A DNA stretch of 64,000 nucleotides from JAPLDP01 sp964628285 (GCA_964628285.1 CAZVNP010000001.1:62001-126000); one strand, 5' to 3'. Shown: positions 1-9,567, numbered from the stretch's first letter. The notes: generated from the letters alone by a model not told the origin. Numbers and translations: made by a program.

Positions 1-2
1 GG

Positions 3-680
3 AAAACATGTAACAGTAAAATTCAAGTGTACACAGCCGATTTTTCAGTTATGGAACAGGTCAGGGCTCTCGCTGATCACATTAAGAGAGATCACTCCAA
101 GCTGGACATACTGATCAACAATGCCGGTGTTTATATGAGCAGGAAGGAAATCACTGCCGACGGATTGGAAATGACCTTTGCAGTGAATTATCTGTCAGTC
201 TTTATTTTAACTCTTGAGCTTCTCAATCTGGTCAACCGATCGGACTATAAAAGGATCATCAATGTGAGTTCACAGACGCATGCTTCCCATATCGATTTTC
301 AGAACCTTCAGGGTGAGAAAAGGTACAGCGGCTATGGCGCTTATGCTCTTTCTAAGCTCATGGAGATCATGTTCACCTTTGAGCTGGCAGTTAAACTATG
401 GGATACCGGAATAACGGTCAACTGTCTGGACCCGGGGGTGATCTCCACCAAGTTATTGCATGCCGGATGGGGTGGCGGCGGAGCCTCCGTGGAGGAAGGA
501 GCGGTGACCCCTGTGTATCTCGCCACCTCACAGGAAGCCGGTAAGGTTAACGGTAAATATTTTATCAATAAAGGAATCTCAAAACCTGCCGCTATCGCTT
601 ATAATGAAGCTATTCGCGCCAAGTTGTGGGAGGTGAGTGAGCAGCTTTCCGGTGTACGGTTCAGTCATCACTTATTATGA
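3..680 (+). CDS. Short-chain dehydrogenase/reductase (SDR), 5' end outside window
   Basis: Classical SDR-type NAD(P)-dependent oxidoreductase, substrate unknown. The reading frame is open to the left edge, so the N-terminal TGxxxGxG cofactor-binding segment lies outside the window. About 225 residues remain. They include the NNAG motif after the fourth strand, the Ser (NVSSQTH) of the catalytic triad, and the Tyr-x-x-x-Lys catalytic pair in GAYALSK. The LDPGVISTKL segment after it matches the retinol-dehydrogenase-like subgroup (PG motif followed by Thr). A GTG at 27 is only an internal codon, because recognisable SDR sequence continues upstream of it. The gene ends 83 bases before the M28 peptidase on the same strand. 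The family assignment is secure, the substrate is not. Confidence 0.88.
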   Translation, partial: KTCNSKIQVYTADFSVMEQVRALADHIKRDHSKLDILINNAGVYMSRKEITADGLEMTFAVNYLSVFILTLELLNLVNRSDYKRIINVSSQTHASHIDFQNLQGEKRYSGYGAYALSKLMEIMFTFELAVKLWDTGITVNCLDPGVISTKLLHAGWGGGGASVEEGAVTPVYLATSQEAGKVNGKYFINKGISKPAAIAYNEAIRAKLWEVSEQLSGVRFSHHLL

Positions 681-763
681 CATGCCGGGCACAAGCACCC
701 CGGTGCGTCTTTCAAAATAAAAAAAAATAATACCTTCGCAGTGCCTTAGCAAGAGAGTTTTAA

Positions 764-2554
764 ATGACCAATCCGATGAGAACACAGCTGAGATATTTTC
801 TGTTTTTGATTCTTTGGATCCTGCCTTTTTTTCTGTATGCGCAGGATATCACCGTGGATGAACTTAAGGACGACATTTATTTTCTGGCGTCCGACTCCTT
901 AAAAGGCAGGCAGGCCGGGAGTCCCGAAGGTTTTATTGCAGCCGGTTTTATCAGGGATCAATTGAAGGAGGACGGCTTGAGACTGCTTGATGATAATGGA
1001 TTTCAGTTTTTCGAAGTGGTGACGGGCGCGAGGCTGGGCAGTCACAACTTTTTGATTGCCGGTGATGACACGGCCGCAGTCGATGTTGATTTCCGGCCCT
1101 TTCCTTTCTCACGCAACGAGGAGGTCAGTGCGCCGGTTGTTTTCGCAGGCTACGGTTTTGATATTTCCGAGGACAGCCTGAAATGGAACGATTATAACGG
1201 CGTGGATGTCACCGGTCAGTGGGTTATGATGTTTCGAGGCGATCCCGCATTGGATAATAATGAAAGTTCCTACCTTAAATATACGGGTGTGCGGTCGAAG
1301 GTTCTTACAGCCAAGGATAAGGGCGCTGCGGGCGTGCTGTTGGTCACGCCGGAGGCCATGGATGAAAAGGATGAACTGGTTCCCATGACCTTTGATAAAA
1401 GCGCATCGGATGCGGGATTGCCAGTGATACATATCAGGAGAGAACTGGCTGACGTTATATTGAAGCATGGCGGACACAACATCGCTGAACTTGAACAGGC
1501 TCTGAAAAGTAACCGGCAGCCTGTTTCCTTTGCTGTTCCGTTGACCGTTCACGCTGAGAGCGATGTTATCCTGACTAAGTCACGGGCTCAGAATGTGGTG
1601 GCAGAATTGCCGGGTGGTGATCCGGTTCTTAAGGATGAAACGATCGTGATAGGAGCACATTATGATCATCTGGGCATGGGAGGACCGGGGTCCGGTTCAC
1701 GGATTCCCGACACCCTGGCCATACATAATGGCGCCGATGACAACGCTTCCGGCGTAGCCGGTATATTGGCGCTGGCTCGTAAAATGTCAGCGCAAAGCAT
1801 CCCTTTCAAACGTACCGTCCTGTTCGTGGCGTTCGACGGGGAAGAAATGGGCCTGCTCGGATCAAAATATTTTGTTAATCATTCTCCCGTTGATCCGAAA
1901 CAGATCAAGACCATGTTCAACTTTGATATGATCGGTCGTCTTAAAACCGACACACGGTCCTTGCTCATCGGAGGCACGGGAACAGGGGATTCCAGTGAGG
2001 CTATACTGAATAAAAATGTGAACGGCGAGGGCTTTGAATTGAAATTTTCACCGGAGGGCTATGGCGCTTCCGATCATTCGAGTTTTTATGCCAGGGATAT
2101 CCCTGTTTTTTTCTTCACCACGGGTGCTCATGAAGATTATCATACACCGAGTGATGATGCGGATAAAATCAATTATCCCGGTGAAAAGGAAGTCCTCGAT
2201 TTTGCATACCGTGTGATCCGTGAAGTCGGTGACCGTGACCAGCCGCTGGCTTTCAGAGAAGCCGGTCCCAAGGAACGTCCCGATTATGGCAGGGGTTTTA
2301 AGGTCACCCTGGGTTTTATGCCCGATTTCACTTCCACCGAAAATAACGGCCTGCGTGTGGATGCCGTCAGAAAAGACGGCCCCGCTTACAGAGGTGGTTT
2401 GTTGAAGGGAGACATCATCACCGCTGTGAACGGTAAATCGGTGTCAAACATTTATGATTATATGAACAGGTTGAAAGAATTGGATCATGGTCAGACCATC
2501 TCGGTGGATGTGATGAGAAACGGAGAGAAAGAGGTGCTGATCATACAATTATAA
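764..2554 (+). CDS. Exported M28-family zinc aminopeptidase with PA and PDZ domains
   Basis: Predicted exported metallopeptidase that removes N-terminal residues from peptides. An N-terminal signal peptide (about residues 1-26, ending near LYAQ) directs export. A protease-associated (PA) insert spans roughly residues 120-240. The M28 domain carries the two-zinc ligand set in order: His in GAHYDHLG (about 299), Asp in GADDNASG, Glu-Glu in DGEEMGLLGS, Asp in NFDMIG and His in ASDHSSF (about 436). A C-terminal PDZ domain (about 510-590, GGLLKGDIITAVNGKSV) suggests substrate or partner recognition. All metal ligands are present, so it should be active. An ATG with an A-rich leader starts it, and a near-consensus -7 element (TACCTTCG, 731-738) lies just upstream. 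It is probably periplasmic or surface-facing and used in peptide scavenging. Confidence 0.92.
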   Translation: MTNPMRTQLRYFLFLILWILPFFLYAQDITVDELKDDIYFLASDSLKGRQAGSPEGFIAAGFIRDQLKEDGLRLLDDNGFQFFEVVTGARLGSHNFLIAGDDTAAVDVDFRPFPFSRNEEVSAPVVFAGYGFDISEDSLKWNDYNGVDVTGQWVMMFRGDPALDNNESSYLKYTGVRSKVLTAKDKGAAGVLLVTPEAMDEKDELVPMTFDKSASDAGLPVIHIRRELADVILKHGGHNIAELEQALKSNRQPVSFAVPLTVHAESDVILTKSRAQNVVAELPGGDPVLKDETIVIGAHYDHLGMGGPGSGSRIPDTLAIHNGADDNASGVAGILALARKMSAQSIPFKRTVLFVAFDGEEMGLLGSKYFVNHSPVDPKQIKTMFNFDMIGRLKTDTRSLLIGGTGTGDSSEAILNKNVNGEGFELKFSPEGYGASDHSSFYARDIPVFFFTTGAHEDYHTPSDDADKINYPGEKEVLDFAYRVIREVGDRDQPLAFREAGPKERPDYGRGFKVTLGFMPDFTSTENNGLRVDAVRKDGPAYRGGLLKGDIITAVNGKSVSNIYDYMNRLKELDHGQTISVDVMRNGEKEVLIIQL

Positions 2555-2605
2555 TAAGGGATATGGCCTAACACCTGTCCGCGGCGCCTGTCTATTACAA
2601 GATAC

Positions 2606-3001
2606 ATGTCAGACTTGTTACAGTGGGAAATCGTTTGGAAGTTTATCCGTTTCGGTATCGTAGGTATATCAGGGATGGGTGTTGATTTCGGAACAACTTA
2701 TCTGGGCAAGGAGATCATCAAGATACAGAAATATGTTGCCAATGGCATTGGATTTACGGTCGCCGCGACGAGCAATTATTTTCTGAACAGGATATGGACC
2801 TTTAAAAGTCATGATCCGGGCATCTTTCTCGAATATTCCAAGTTTCTGTTTGTGTCGGTCATAGGTTTGGGGATCAATACGCTTGTTTTGTGGATACTGG
2901 TCAGCCTTCTGAAGAGGCATTTTTATCTGTCCAAGCTGTTTGCCATCGGTGTTGTAATGATCTGGAATTTTCTGGCCAACCTGCTTTTCACCTTCAGGTA
3001 A
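2606..3001 (+). CDS. GtrA-like family membrane protein
   Basis: Small integral membrane protein of 131 residues with four predicted transmembrane helices, matching the GtrA/DPMS1 family (PF04138). The N-terminal FIRFGIVGISGMGVDF segment and the Asn-rich ATSNYFLNRIWTF motif are typical of the family. Such proteins are thought to help move polyprenyl-linked sugars across the inner membrane for O-antigen or teichoic-acid glycosylation. It follows the peptidase gene by 51 bases on the same strand but no sugar transferase lies beside it. An O-antigen-ligase-like gene is close by on the opposite strand. The exact substrate cannot be read from the sequence. Confidence 0.85.
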   Translation: MSDLLQWEIVWKFIRFGIVGISGMGVDFGTTYLGKEIIKIQKYVANGIGFTVAATSNYFLNRIWTFKSHDPGIFLEYSKFLFVSVIGLGINTLVLWILVSLLKRHFYLSKLFAIGVVMIWNFLANLLFTFR

Positions 3002-3024
3002 GAAAGTATAATCAGCCTGCCTTT

Positions 3025-3552
3025 CTATTCCGTGTTGCCGGGCTTTGGCGTTGTATCGGCCATTGTTTTTTTCAGTTCACCGGCATTGAAGGAGTAAGGT
3101 AACAGGTTCCCAATGTTATCGCTGACGAGAATTTTGCCTTTTTCTGCCATCATGATGACGCGTATCGGATGCCGGTGCCTCATCTCATATTCGGCGAGCA
3201 CCTGTCGGCAGGCACCACAGGGTGTGAGGGCTGTTGCACTGCCCGGATTTTGAGGATGAGCGGCGATGGCGATGGCTTTGACAGGTACATCAGGGTAATT
3301 GGAGGCAGCAGTGAAAATAGCAATGCGTTCGGCACAGAGACCCGAGGGATAGGCTATATTCTCCTGATTATTACCGGTCACTACCAGGTCATTTTCAAGT
3401 AATACCGCTGCCCCGACGTAAAACCGTGAATAAGGCGCATAGGCCGACCCGGCTGCTTCACCCGCTGCTTCATATAATCTTTTATCGGTCTCATTCAATT
3501 CTTCGGCCGATTCATATTCCGTTAACGTGATAGTCAGATCACATCTTTTCAT
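3025..3552 (-). CDS. cdd: Cytidine deaminase
   Basis: Deaminates cytidine and deoxycytidine to the uridine forms in pyrimidine salvage, acting in the cytoplasm. The 175-residue protein has the zinc-site signature: Cys-Ala-Glu in the SGLCAERIAIF segment (proton-shuttling Glu) and Pro-Cys-x-x-Cys in PCGACRQVL. The upstream YAPYSRFYVGAAVL segment is also characteristic. Length is slightly above the usual ~130-160 because of short extensions at both ends. It is convergent with the GtrA-like gene (23-base gap). The start is the ATG nearest the conserved region. Confidence 0.95.
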   Translation of the reverse strand: MKRCDLTITLTEYESAEELNETDKRLYEAAGEAAGSAYAPYSRFYVGAAVLLENDLVVTGNNQENIAYPSGLCAERIAIFTAASNYPDVPVKAIAIAAHPQNPGSATALTPCGACRQVLAEYEMRHRHPIRVIMMAEKGKILVSDNIGNLLPYSFNAGELKKTMADTTPKPGNTE

Positions 3553-3742
3553 GCCTGAAAAATTAATTCAAGTGGTAAATATACTTCAAATCATTCAATG
3601 GTGAATATCATCAGGCTGATTTGTTTTCATCATTAAGAAGATCATCCAATCATCCTGCGGATAACTTCTTCCATCTGATCGCTTGCTGCGGTATGTGAAA
3701 CATGAATGACAGCCTATCGCCTGTCTATCCATACCGACTCCA

Positions 3743-5410
3743 TTAAATGGTTACTTTGTTTTTTCTCCCAAAAAGAAAAAAAGAATAAAAAAAGGCAAAA
3801 AAAGTAACGCCGTCCTGGCTCTTCAGAGTATCGTCAGTCAGCATTGAGACCAATGACAGGATGAGGAAGATCAGAAAAAAATAATCTCGAAACCCATTGG
3901 TTCGTATGGCCGGATAGATGATGGCCAGAAGAAACCAGCCTAATCCGACCACACCAAACAGCACCAGGATATTCAAAAATTGATTATGAGAGCTGAACAA
4001 TCCTTCCTTAGCGTTTTGCAGGGGTGAGTGCATCAAGGTGAGTTCATTTTTAAAGCTCATCTTGAGGTCACCTGTCCCGACCCCAATCAGAGGATGTTTT
4101 CGTATCAGTCTGACAGCTGTTTTCCAGAGTTCAAGCCGTTCCAGTGATGAATAACCAACAACGGACTCATTTTTTTTATAAGCCTGCCATGCCATAACCG
4201 ATTCGCTGACGAGTGTTCTGGGATGCCACCTTTTCAGGTAGTTGATATTGGCTATTCCCTCTTCAATGAACCGGATCTCTTTATTGGTAAGCTTTTTCAC
4301 GCCATCGGCATCCTTGCGATAGCCCTTGGATGCCAGGTAACGGATGATGGTGTACCTGATCATCTGCCCCTTTCTATCGGTGCTGTCGAATTTGATAGTG
4401 CTCCGCTGGTTCCATGATGCTCTTAGCTCGGGAAGACAAATATATAGGCCGACATAGTGGCCGTCTTCAACACTCAGAGTGGTGTCGAAGGTATAGGGGT
4501 TCCCACGGGGAGTGAATTGATCGAGTTTTTTCAGATCGACGGGTTTTGTGTGCAGGTAATGCTCCGCTTCAATGCCGAAATAGGTAACGAGAGCTATGGG
4601 TAATATGATGCCTGCCGTAAGAAATGCATATTTGACGGATTGCTTCCGCAGCTTGAGCACATACAGAAAGAAAAGAAAAGGCCATGTGATAAAAAAAGCC
4701 ATTATCCCTGTCCGCGCTCTGAGGATGAATAAGAATGCCCCTATCCAGACCAACAGGATGATAAAGGGGATCTTCTTCAGCCAAGGTCTGTGCTCTTCAT
4801 AATAGATAAAATACCACAGAGTAAAAAAAGCCAGGCATACATTCAGGCTGAGACGGATGTGTGAAATGAACGGACTCAGATCCCTCGTGTCGGTAATGGG
4901 TTTGGTAAACCACAGATAGGTGCTGTAAAAAGAGCTTACCGTTACGGCAGTGATAAAAATCAACATCAGTGCCCTGAATTCTTTTTTATTCACTTCTTCG
5001 CTTGTCGAGATGAACAAGGGTAATAAAAATAACGGCAGTTTGGTCCGAAGATCCTTGAAAGCATAGTGGAAATCAGTGGTATAAGCTAATCCGATGACGA
5101 ACATCAGCATGATGGAACTGAACAACAACGCCTGCCGGTGCCGGAAAAAAACACCAAATTTCCTGATTATATTCCGGAACATTTCCTTCAAAAATTCGGG
5201 CAGGAGTATTAAAAAGCGTGTCGGCAATGATTTTCCCCTGAATTTACCGGTCACCGTATCCATGTTCATCCCATCAAGGAGGAAAAAACCTGTGAGAACA
5301 AACTGGGCAACACTCATGAAATACCTTGACAGAGGTATGGCAGCGATCATCAGCGCCATGCCGAAATAGAAGATAAACCGGGTGAATGGAATTTTTTTAG
5401 GAGGAATCAT
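3743..5410 (-). CDS. O-antigen ligase / polymerase-like membrane protein
   Basis: Polytopic inner-membrane protein of 555 residues with about 10-12 hydrophobic helices and a large periplasmic loop of roughly 150 residues (about 275-425). This is the layout of the Wzy_C / WaaL O-antigen ligase superfamily. The segment HPLIGVGTGDLKMSF followed by SHNQFLNILVLFGVVG after the large loop matches the family's conserved C-terminal region (His in the SHNQFL motif). Members polymerise or attach lipid-carried glycans on the periplasmic face; which it does here is unknown. There is no surrounding polysaccharide cluster apart from the GtrA-like gene. The 190 bases downstream (3553-3742) hold no convincing gene. 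Confidence 0.82.
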   Translation of the reverse strand: MIPPKKIPFTRFIFYFGMALMIAAIPLSRYFMSVAQFVLTGFFLLDGMNMDTVTGKFRGKSLPTRFLILLPEFLKEMFRNIIRKFGVFFRHRQALLFSSIMLMFVIGLAYTTDFHYAFKDLRTKLPLFLLPLFISTSEEVNKKEFRALMLIFITAVTVSSFYSTYLWFTKPITDTRDLSPFISHIRLSLNVCLAFFTLWYFIYYEEHRPWLKKIPFIILLVWIGAFLFILRARTGIMAFFITWPFLFFLYVLKLRKQSVKYAFLTAGIILPIALVTYFGIEAEHYLHTKPVDLKKLDQFTPRGNPYTFDTTLSVEDGHYVGLYICLPELRASWNQRSTIKFDSTDRKGQMIRYTIIRYLASKGYRKDADGVKKLTNKEIRFIEEGIANINYLKRWHPRTLVSESVMAWQAYKKNESVVGYSSLERLELWKTAVRLIRKHPLIGVGTGDLKMSFKNELTLMHSPLQNAKEGLFSSHNQFLNILVLFGVVGLGWFLLAIIYPAIRTNGFRDYFFLIFLILSLVSMLTDDTLKSQDGVTFFAFFYSFFLFGRKNKVTI

Positions 5411-5462
5411 CAGGAGAATCTACGAATTAAAAAATAATGGTGTTCATAGGAAAGAGGTTCTT

Positions 5463-7157
5463 TTAACCTTTTTCTTTCTTACCCTGTCCGGATTTATTTG
5501 TGCCATCGAGGATGGCTTCGTATGACTTATGGTCTGTCAGGACTTTTATAGCCTGATCGATCTCTGGATCGTCCGAAAGAGAGGATATGATTTGTCCCTC
5601 ATCATAATAATAACGTGTTACAATTTCCTGTTTCAATAATGTTTTGATCTCATCACTGTATTTTTGAAGATCATCCTTTTTTTCATTGTCAATTTCATTT
5701 TTCAATGAGGCAAAGGCATCCTTCAGGTCAGGATAGAAATCATCACTTTTGGCTGCCTTTTCCATGTCCTTCAGTTTTTTCTCAGTGGCCGAGGTGTAAG
5801 TGAAGTCCTTATTTTTAATAAAGGCAATAAAGTCATTGTAAAGCGTATCCGTCACAATAAACTGGTCAGGCCCCGGGATGCTGGGATGCGACCAGAAATA
5901 TTTGGTGGCATAGTCGAAGATCAGGAATTTTGTTGACAGGGTGAAGGCGATATTTGAATATCTCAGCGGAGGCAGCGGGATATCGGGTTCAATGCCACCG
6001 CGGTCATACACCGTACGCCCATTATGAGTTTTAAAGGCCCGTGCCAGTGAGTCGGGTATTTTTTCGCCTTCACCGTTTTGATCTTTATGTGTATAATCAA
6101 TGGCCTGTATACACCTTCCGCTGGGGATATAATACTTGGCTACGGTTATTTTTACCTTGTTGTTATAAGGCAGGGGGAAAACGTTCTGAACAAGACCTTT
6201 ACCAAATGTACGCTGACCGACGATGACACCTCTGTCGAGGTCCTGCATGGCGCCGGCGACAATTTCGGATGCGGAAGCGCTCATGCCGTTAACAAGTATA
6301 ACCAGCGGGATATGGTCATCGACGGGAGGTTCTGTGGTCGTATATGTTTTGTTTCTGTCGGGTAACCGGCCTTTTGTGCTGACAACAGGTTCGCCTTTAT
6401 CAAGGAAAAGGTTGGCGATGTTGACGGCTTCCTGAAGTAACCCGCCACCATTATTGCGCAGATCGATGATCACCCCCGACAGGTCGTGTTTATCTTTCAG
6501 GTCTGTCAATGCTTTCCTGACTTCCTTCCCGGCGTTCTGGGTGAAGCCTGACAATTTTATGTAGCCGACACCGTCGTGCAGCACACCATAATAAGGGATA
6601 TTGGGAACGGTAATTTCTTCGCGGATGACAGTTTTACGGATGGGCTCTTCAATACCGTAACGCCCGATCAACATGTCGATGGAGGTTCCCGGCTGCCCTT
6701 TGAGAATCTCACTGACCTCCTCAGTGGTCTTATCTTTTGCTGATTTGCCATTTATTTCCAGGATCTGATCACCGGCTTTCAATCCGGCTTTGTCGGCCGG
6801 GGCATTTTCATAGGGCTCGGAAATGACCACATAATCACCTTCCTTGTGTATGAGCGCTCCTATGCCACCATACTGTCCGGTGGTAATAAAAGTGTAATCC
6901 TCCACGTCCGCCTCCGGGATGAAATTGGTATAGGGATCGAGCGACTCAAGCATCGAATCGATACCTGTCTCCATTAATTTACCGGCATCGATATCATCGA
7001 CATAATTGATGTTCAGTTCCTTAAACAGAGATGTAAAAATGTCCAGGTTTTTTGAGATCTCGAAATCGTTGTTAGTCTGGCCCTGACCTGTCAGGGGCAG
7101 CAAGGGAAAAACCAGGATAAAAAGAATGAATAATCGGAATGCCACTTTGTTTTTCAT
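5463..7157 (-). CDS. S41 family C-terminal processing protease (CtpA/Prc type)
   Basis: Periplasmic serine protease of 564 residues. A signal peptide covers about residues 1-26. An N-terminal helical region is followed by a PDZ domain (about 95-175, GLKAGDQILEINGKSAKD) and the S41 catalytic core. The core contains NGMSASASEIVAGAMQD (Ser nucleophile region, about residue 294) and FGKGLVQ with the general-base Lys about 25 residues later, as in Prc/CtpA. An additional C-terminal helical segment of about 150 residues is common in Bacteroidota members. It degrades or trims envelope proteins after PDZ recognition of C-termini. The gene lies 42 bases upstream of the next minus-strand cluster's end and is separate from the O-antigen ligase gene by 52 bases. 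Confidence 0.93.
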   Translation of the reverse strand: MKNKVAFRLFILFILVFPLLPLTGQGQTNNDFEISKNLDIFTSLFKELNINYVDDIDAGKLMETGIDSMLESLDPYTNFIPEADVEDYTFITTGQYGGIGALIHKEGDYVVISEPYENAPADKAGLKAGDQILEINGKSAKDKTTEEVSEILKGQPGTSIDMLIGRYGIEEPIRKTVIREEITVPNIPYYGVLHDGVGYIKLSGFTQNAGKEVRKALTDLKDKHDLSGVIIDLRNNGGGLLQEAVNIANLFLDKGEPVVSTKGRLPDRNKTYTTTEPPVDDHIPLVILVNGMSASASEIVAGAMQDLDRGVIVGQRTFGKGLVQNVFPLPYNNKVKITVAKYYIPSGRCIQAIDYTHKDQNGEGEKIPDSLARAFKTHNGRTVYDRGGIEPDIPLPPLRYSNIAFTLSTKFLIFDYATKYFWSHPSIPGPDQFIVTDTLYNDFIAFIKNKDFTYTSATEKKLKDMEKAAKSDDFYPDLKDAFASLKNEIDNEKKDDLQKYSDEIKTLLKQEIVTRYYYDEGQIISSLSDDPEIDQAIKVLTDHKSYEAILDGTNKSGQGKKEKG

Positions 7158-7198
7158 ATGATTACAATTAGATTAACACACCCATGACCTGTCATCAA

Positions 7199-7420
7199 TT
7201 AAGGTACAGGATCATAACCGCTGCCTCCCCATGGGTTGCAAGAGACAATGCGTTTAATGGTCAACCATCCTCCCTTGAACGGGCCATACTTTTTTAAGGC
7301 TTCAATGCCATAAGCCGAGCATGTCGGCGTGTACCGGCACGACGGCGGCATCAGGGGCGAAATAGTAACCTGGTAAATACGGATGAGCAATATTAAGAAT
7401 TTACCCAGCAGATCTTTCAT
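7199..7420 (-). CDS. yidD: Membrane protein insertion efficiency factor YidD
   Basis: Small membrane-associated protein that supports YidC-dependent insertion of inner-membrane proteins. The 73-residue product has the diagnostic YQVTISPLMPPSCRYTPTCS region with conserved cysteines, GGWLTIKRI, and the C-terminal CNPWGGSGYDPVP motif. I chose the ATG at 7420 over an in-frame GTG two codons upstream. Either way it overlaps the 3' end of rnpA by about 20 bases, which indicates translational coupling. The rnpA-yidD order is conserved widely in bacteria. Confidence 0.95.
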   Translation of the reverse strand: MKDLLGKFLILLIRIYQVTISPLMPPSCRYTPTCSAYGIEALKKYGPFKGGWLTIKRIVSCNPWGGSGYDPVP

Positions 7421-7790
7421 ATTCACTGACTAAACGACGTAAAATTACAATTATTATTGGTTCAATCTCTTTGTACGACACCTTCTTATCTGCAACATAA
7501 ACAAGGGAGAGCGCACATTGTTTTCCCATTTTTTGCAGCGTGTCGTAAATAATAGTTTTGTTTTGTCTGTAAGCTTCACGGATCATTCTTTTGACGGTAT
7601 TGCGGTCGACGGCCTTACGCAAGGTTCGTCTGTTGACCGCGATGAGTACCTGGGCAGGATAAGCACTCGGGAGTGAAGTGAAAAGCCAGTTCACTCTCAG
7701 TGGATATATAGTAAAAGTTGACCCTTTTTTAGACAGTTGGATAATTATGGAGCGGTCACATAATCTTTCTTCTTTTCCTAAGGATGGCAT
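7401..7790 (-). CDS. rnpA: Ribonuclease P protein component
   Basis: Protein subunit of RNase P, which with the RNA subunit trims the 5' leader of pre-tRNAs. The 129-residue basic protein shows the N-terminal KEERLCDRSIIIQLSKKG segment and the RNR-type signature, here NRRTLRKAVDRNTVKRMIREAYR, matching the family's RNA-binding helix. The gene overlaps yidD downstream and follows hemD by 24 bases, so hemD-rnpA-yidD is probably one transcript. No rpmH lies nearby, unlike in Proteobacteria and Firmicutes; this is the usual Bacteroidota arrangement. Confidence 0.94.
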   Translation of the reverse strand: MPSLGKEERLCDRSIIIQLSKKGSTFTIYPLRVNWLFTSLPSAYPAQVLIAVNRRTLRKAVDRNTVKRMIREAYRQNKTIIYDTLQKMGKQCALSLVYVADKKVSYKEIEPIIIVILRRLVSEYERSAG

Positions 7791-7814
7791 GGATGGTATG
7801 CTTACCAGATGGAG

Positions 7815-8576
7815 CTAAATCCGGCTGCTTTTTCTGTTGTTCTTGGTCAGATACTCCTCGATGGCCATGGTCATCGAGGGTGCCGTTTTAGTCGGTGCAT
7901 TGATATTTACCGTGAGCCCTGCATCCTGAACGGCCTTGGTTGTCGTCGGCCCAAAAGCACCGATCAGTTTATCCCCCTGTTTAAACCCAGGAAAATTCTT
8001 GAAAAGTGATTTGATACCCGACGGATTGAAAAACACAAGCATATCGTATTTGTCAATATCAAAATCGGACAGATCGCAGGCAATGGTTTTATAAAAAACC
8101 GCTTTGGTGAAATTGATGTTGTTTTGTTCCAGTAACCGCGTGAAATTTAATTTATGTATATCGGAGCAAGGCAAGAGGAACTTTTCATCCTTGTGTTTTT
8201 TGATGAGATCGATTAATTCATTGAACCGTTGGCGGCCGTAAAAAATCTTTCGCTTGCGGTATTGCACGTATTTCTGTAAATAAAAAGCCGTGACTTCCGA
8301 AATACAGAAATATTTCATGGTATCGGGAATCTCAATGCGTAACTCTTTTGCCATCCTAAAAAAATGATCCACGGCATTCCTGCTGGTGAGTATGACCGCC
8401 GTATGATCCAGTATCTGTACCTTGGATTTCCTGAATTCTTTTGCTGTCAAGCCCTCAACGGAGATGAAATTTTGAAAATCAATGTTGACGTTGAGTTTTT
8501 TCGAAAGCTGAAGATATGGAGACTTTTCAGCTTCGCTCGGTTGAGGTTGCGAAATAAGAATGCTCTTGATCTTCAA
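7815..8576 (-). CDS. hemD: Uroporphyrinogen-III synthase
   Basis: Cyclises hydroxymethylbilane to uroporphyrinogen III in haem/corrin biosynthesis. The 253-residue protein has the two-lobed HemD pattern: an N-terminal ILISQPQPS strand, VILTSRNAVDHFF, and later VFFNPSGIKSLF and IGAFGPTTTKAVQDAG, the conserved Ser/Thr-Gly segments lining the cleft. HemD sequences are very divergent, so context helps: the DUF4271-hemD-rnpA-yidD order is standard in Bacteroidota. The start appears to be TTG at 8576, because the conserved KIKSILISQP begins immediately after it and no ATG is better placed. This weak start codon may limit expression. Confidence 0.88.
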   Translation of the reverse strand: MKIKSILISQPQPSEAEKSPYLQLSKKLNVNIDFQNFISVEGLTAKEFRKSKVQILDHTAVILTSRNAVDHFFRMAKELRIEIPDTMKYFCISEVTAFYLQKYVQYRKRKIFYGRQRFNELIDLIKKHKDEKFLLPCSDIHKLNFTRLLEQNNINFTKAVFYKTIACDLSDFDIDKYDMLVFFNPSGIKSLFKNFPGFKQGDKLIGAFGPTTTKAVQDAGLTVNINAPTKTAPSMTMAIEEYLTKNNRKSSRI

Positions 8577-8638
8577 TGGTGTAATTTTTAAAGAGATGAG
8601 TGATGTGGCATGGTTTGTTCAAATTATTAATAATCATC

Positions 8639-9499
8639 TTAGCTTACTAATAATTTAACAACGACAACTACAGGTAAAACTTCGACGGTGCAAAGGTATA
8701 AAAATAAATAGAACAATGAAAATCCCGAGTAGTTCAATCCGATGACAAAACCTCTTAACAATTTGTAAATGAATGTAATAGAGATAATAATCAGGGATAA
8801 ATAAATCAACATATCTGATCCGGTATAGGTGATAAAGATAAGAAATGGCAATAAAACCACACCCAGAGTGAGGTCAAATATCAATGAATTCAATACATAT
8901 CTGGAGGTCGCTTCCCGTGTCAGGAAGATGGCTTTGATCAGCTGAATGAGTAAAAATTTAATGAGGATGAATCCGGTCAGGGCAAGCACTATTTTGATAA
9001 ACAGGAAGAAACCGTTTCCCAATGACAGTCCGATGATGAATTTATTGATCAGGAAAAGAAAAAGAGAAAATGCCATGACAAAGATAAATCCCAGTGCCAG
9101 TGTGATCTGTTCATTAAAAAGACGGCCATCCCTGATCAGAAAATGGACTCTTTTCTCTGAGAAGACGGATTGAAAAATCTGGATGAATCTTTTTCGGTAG
9201 TATACCTGAACCCATGTGAATAAGATGACGCACACAAAGAGCAGGAGGAATGTCCAATCGTTGCCGGTTTGTTCCCGAGCAATGGGTTGAAACTTCCCGG
9301 GCTTCAGCTCATGCGACATGAAAACCGGCGATTGTGATAGTTTTAATGTGTGGCCCTGGTTTGACAGCGGAAAAACCGAGAGAACCGAATCATACAACAG
9401 GATTGACGAATCCTGTGCAATAAAACCGGGATTTCCTGAGATAATGACTGTCCCGTTTGATATATCCGGGTTATGTTGTGTAACGGTGTCGGAATTCAT
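8639..9499 (-). CDS. DUF4271 domain-containing membrane protein
   Basis: Integral membrane protein of 286 residues, function unknown. The first ~80 residues are hydrophilic. A transmembrane helix (about 83-100) follows, then a cytoplasmic stretch, then about six further hydrophobic helices ending near the C-terminus. The family is restricted largely to Bacteroidota and is nearly always encoded just upstream of hemD, as here (62-base gap, same strand). A link to the haem pathway or to envelope homeostasis has not been shown and is only suggested by synteny. Confidence 0.8.
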   Translation of the reverse strand: MNSDTVTQHNPDISNGTVIISGNPGFIAQDSSILLYDSVLSVFPLSNQGHTLKLSQSPVFMSHELKPGKFQPIAREQTGNDWTFLLLFVCVILFTWVQVYYRKRFIQIFQSVFSEKRVHFLIRDGRLFNEQITLALGFIFVMAFSLFLFLINKFIIGLSLGNGFFLFIKIVLALTGFILIKFLLIQLIKAIFLTREATSRYVLNSLIFDLTLGVVLLPFLIFITYTGSDMLIYLSLIIISITFIYKLLRGFVIGLNYSGFSLFYLFLYLCTVEVLPVVVVVKLLVS

Positions 9500-9567
9500 T
9501 GATGAGCGTTCAATTACACATTCTCATGTTAACCGTGGCAACCGTATCTTCCCGAAACATTTCCGGC

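Noticed and set aside
683..705. GC-rich inverted repeat after the SDR gene as a terminator.
   Set aside because: Only five Watson-Crick pairs with a nine-base loop and no T-run on the coding strand.
3595..3732. A 45-codon minus-strand frame starting at the ATG at 3732, downstream of the O-antigen ligase gene, and an overlapping +1-shifted stretch that looks slightly coding-like.
   Set aside because: No recognisable domain, no start context, and the two short stretches lie in different frames. At most a decayed fragment.
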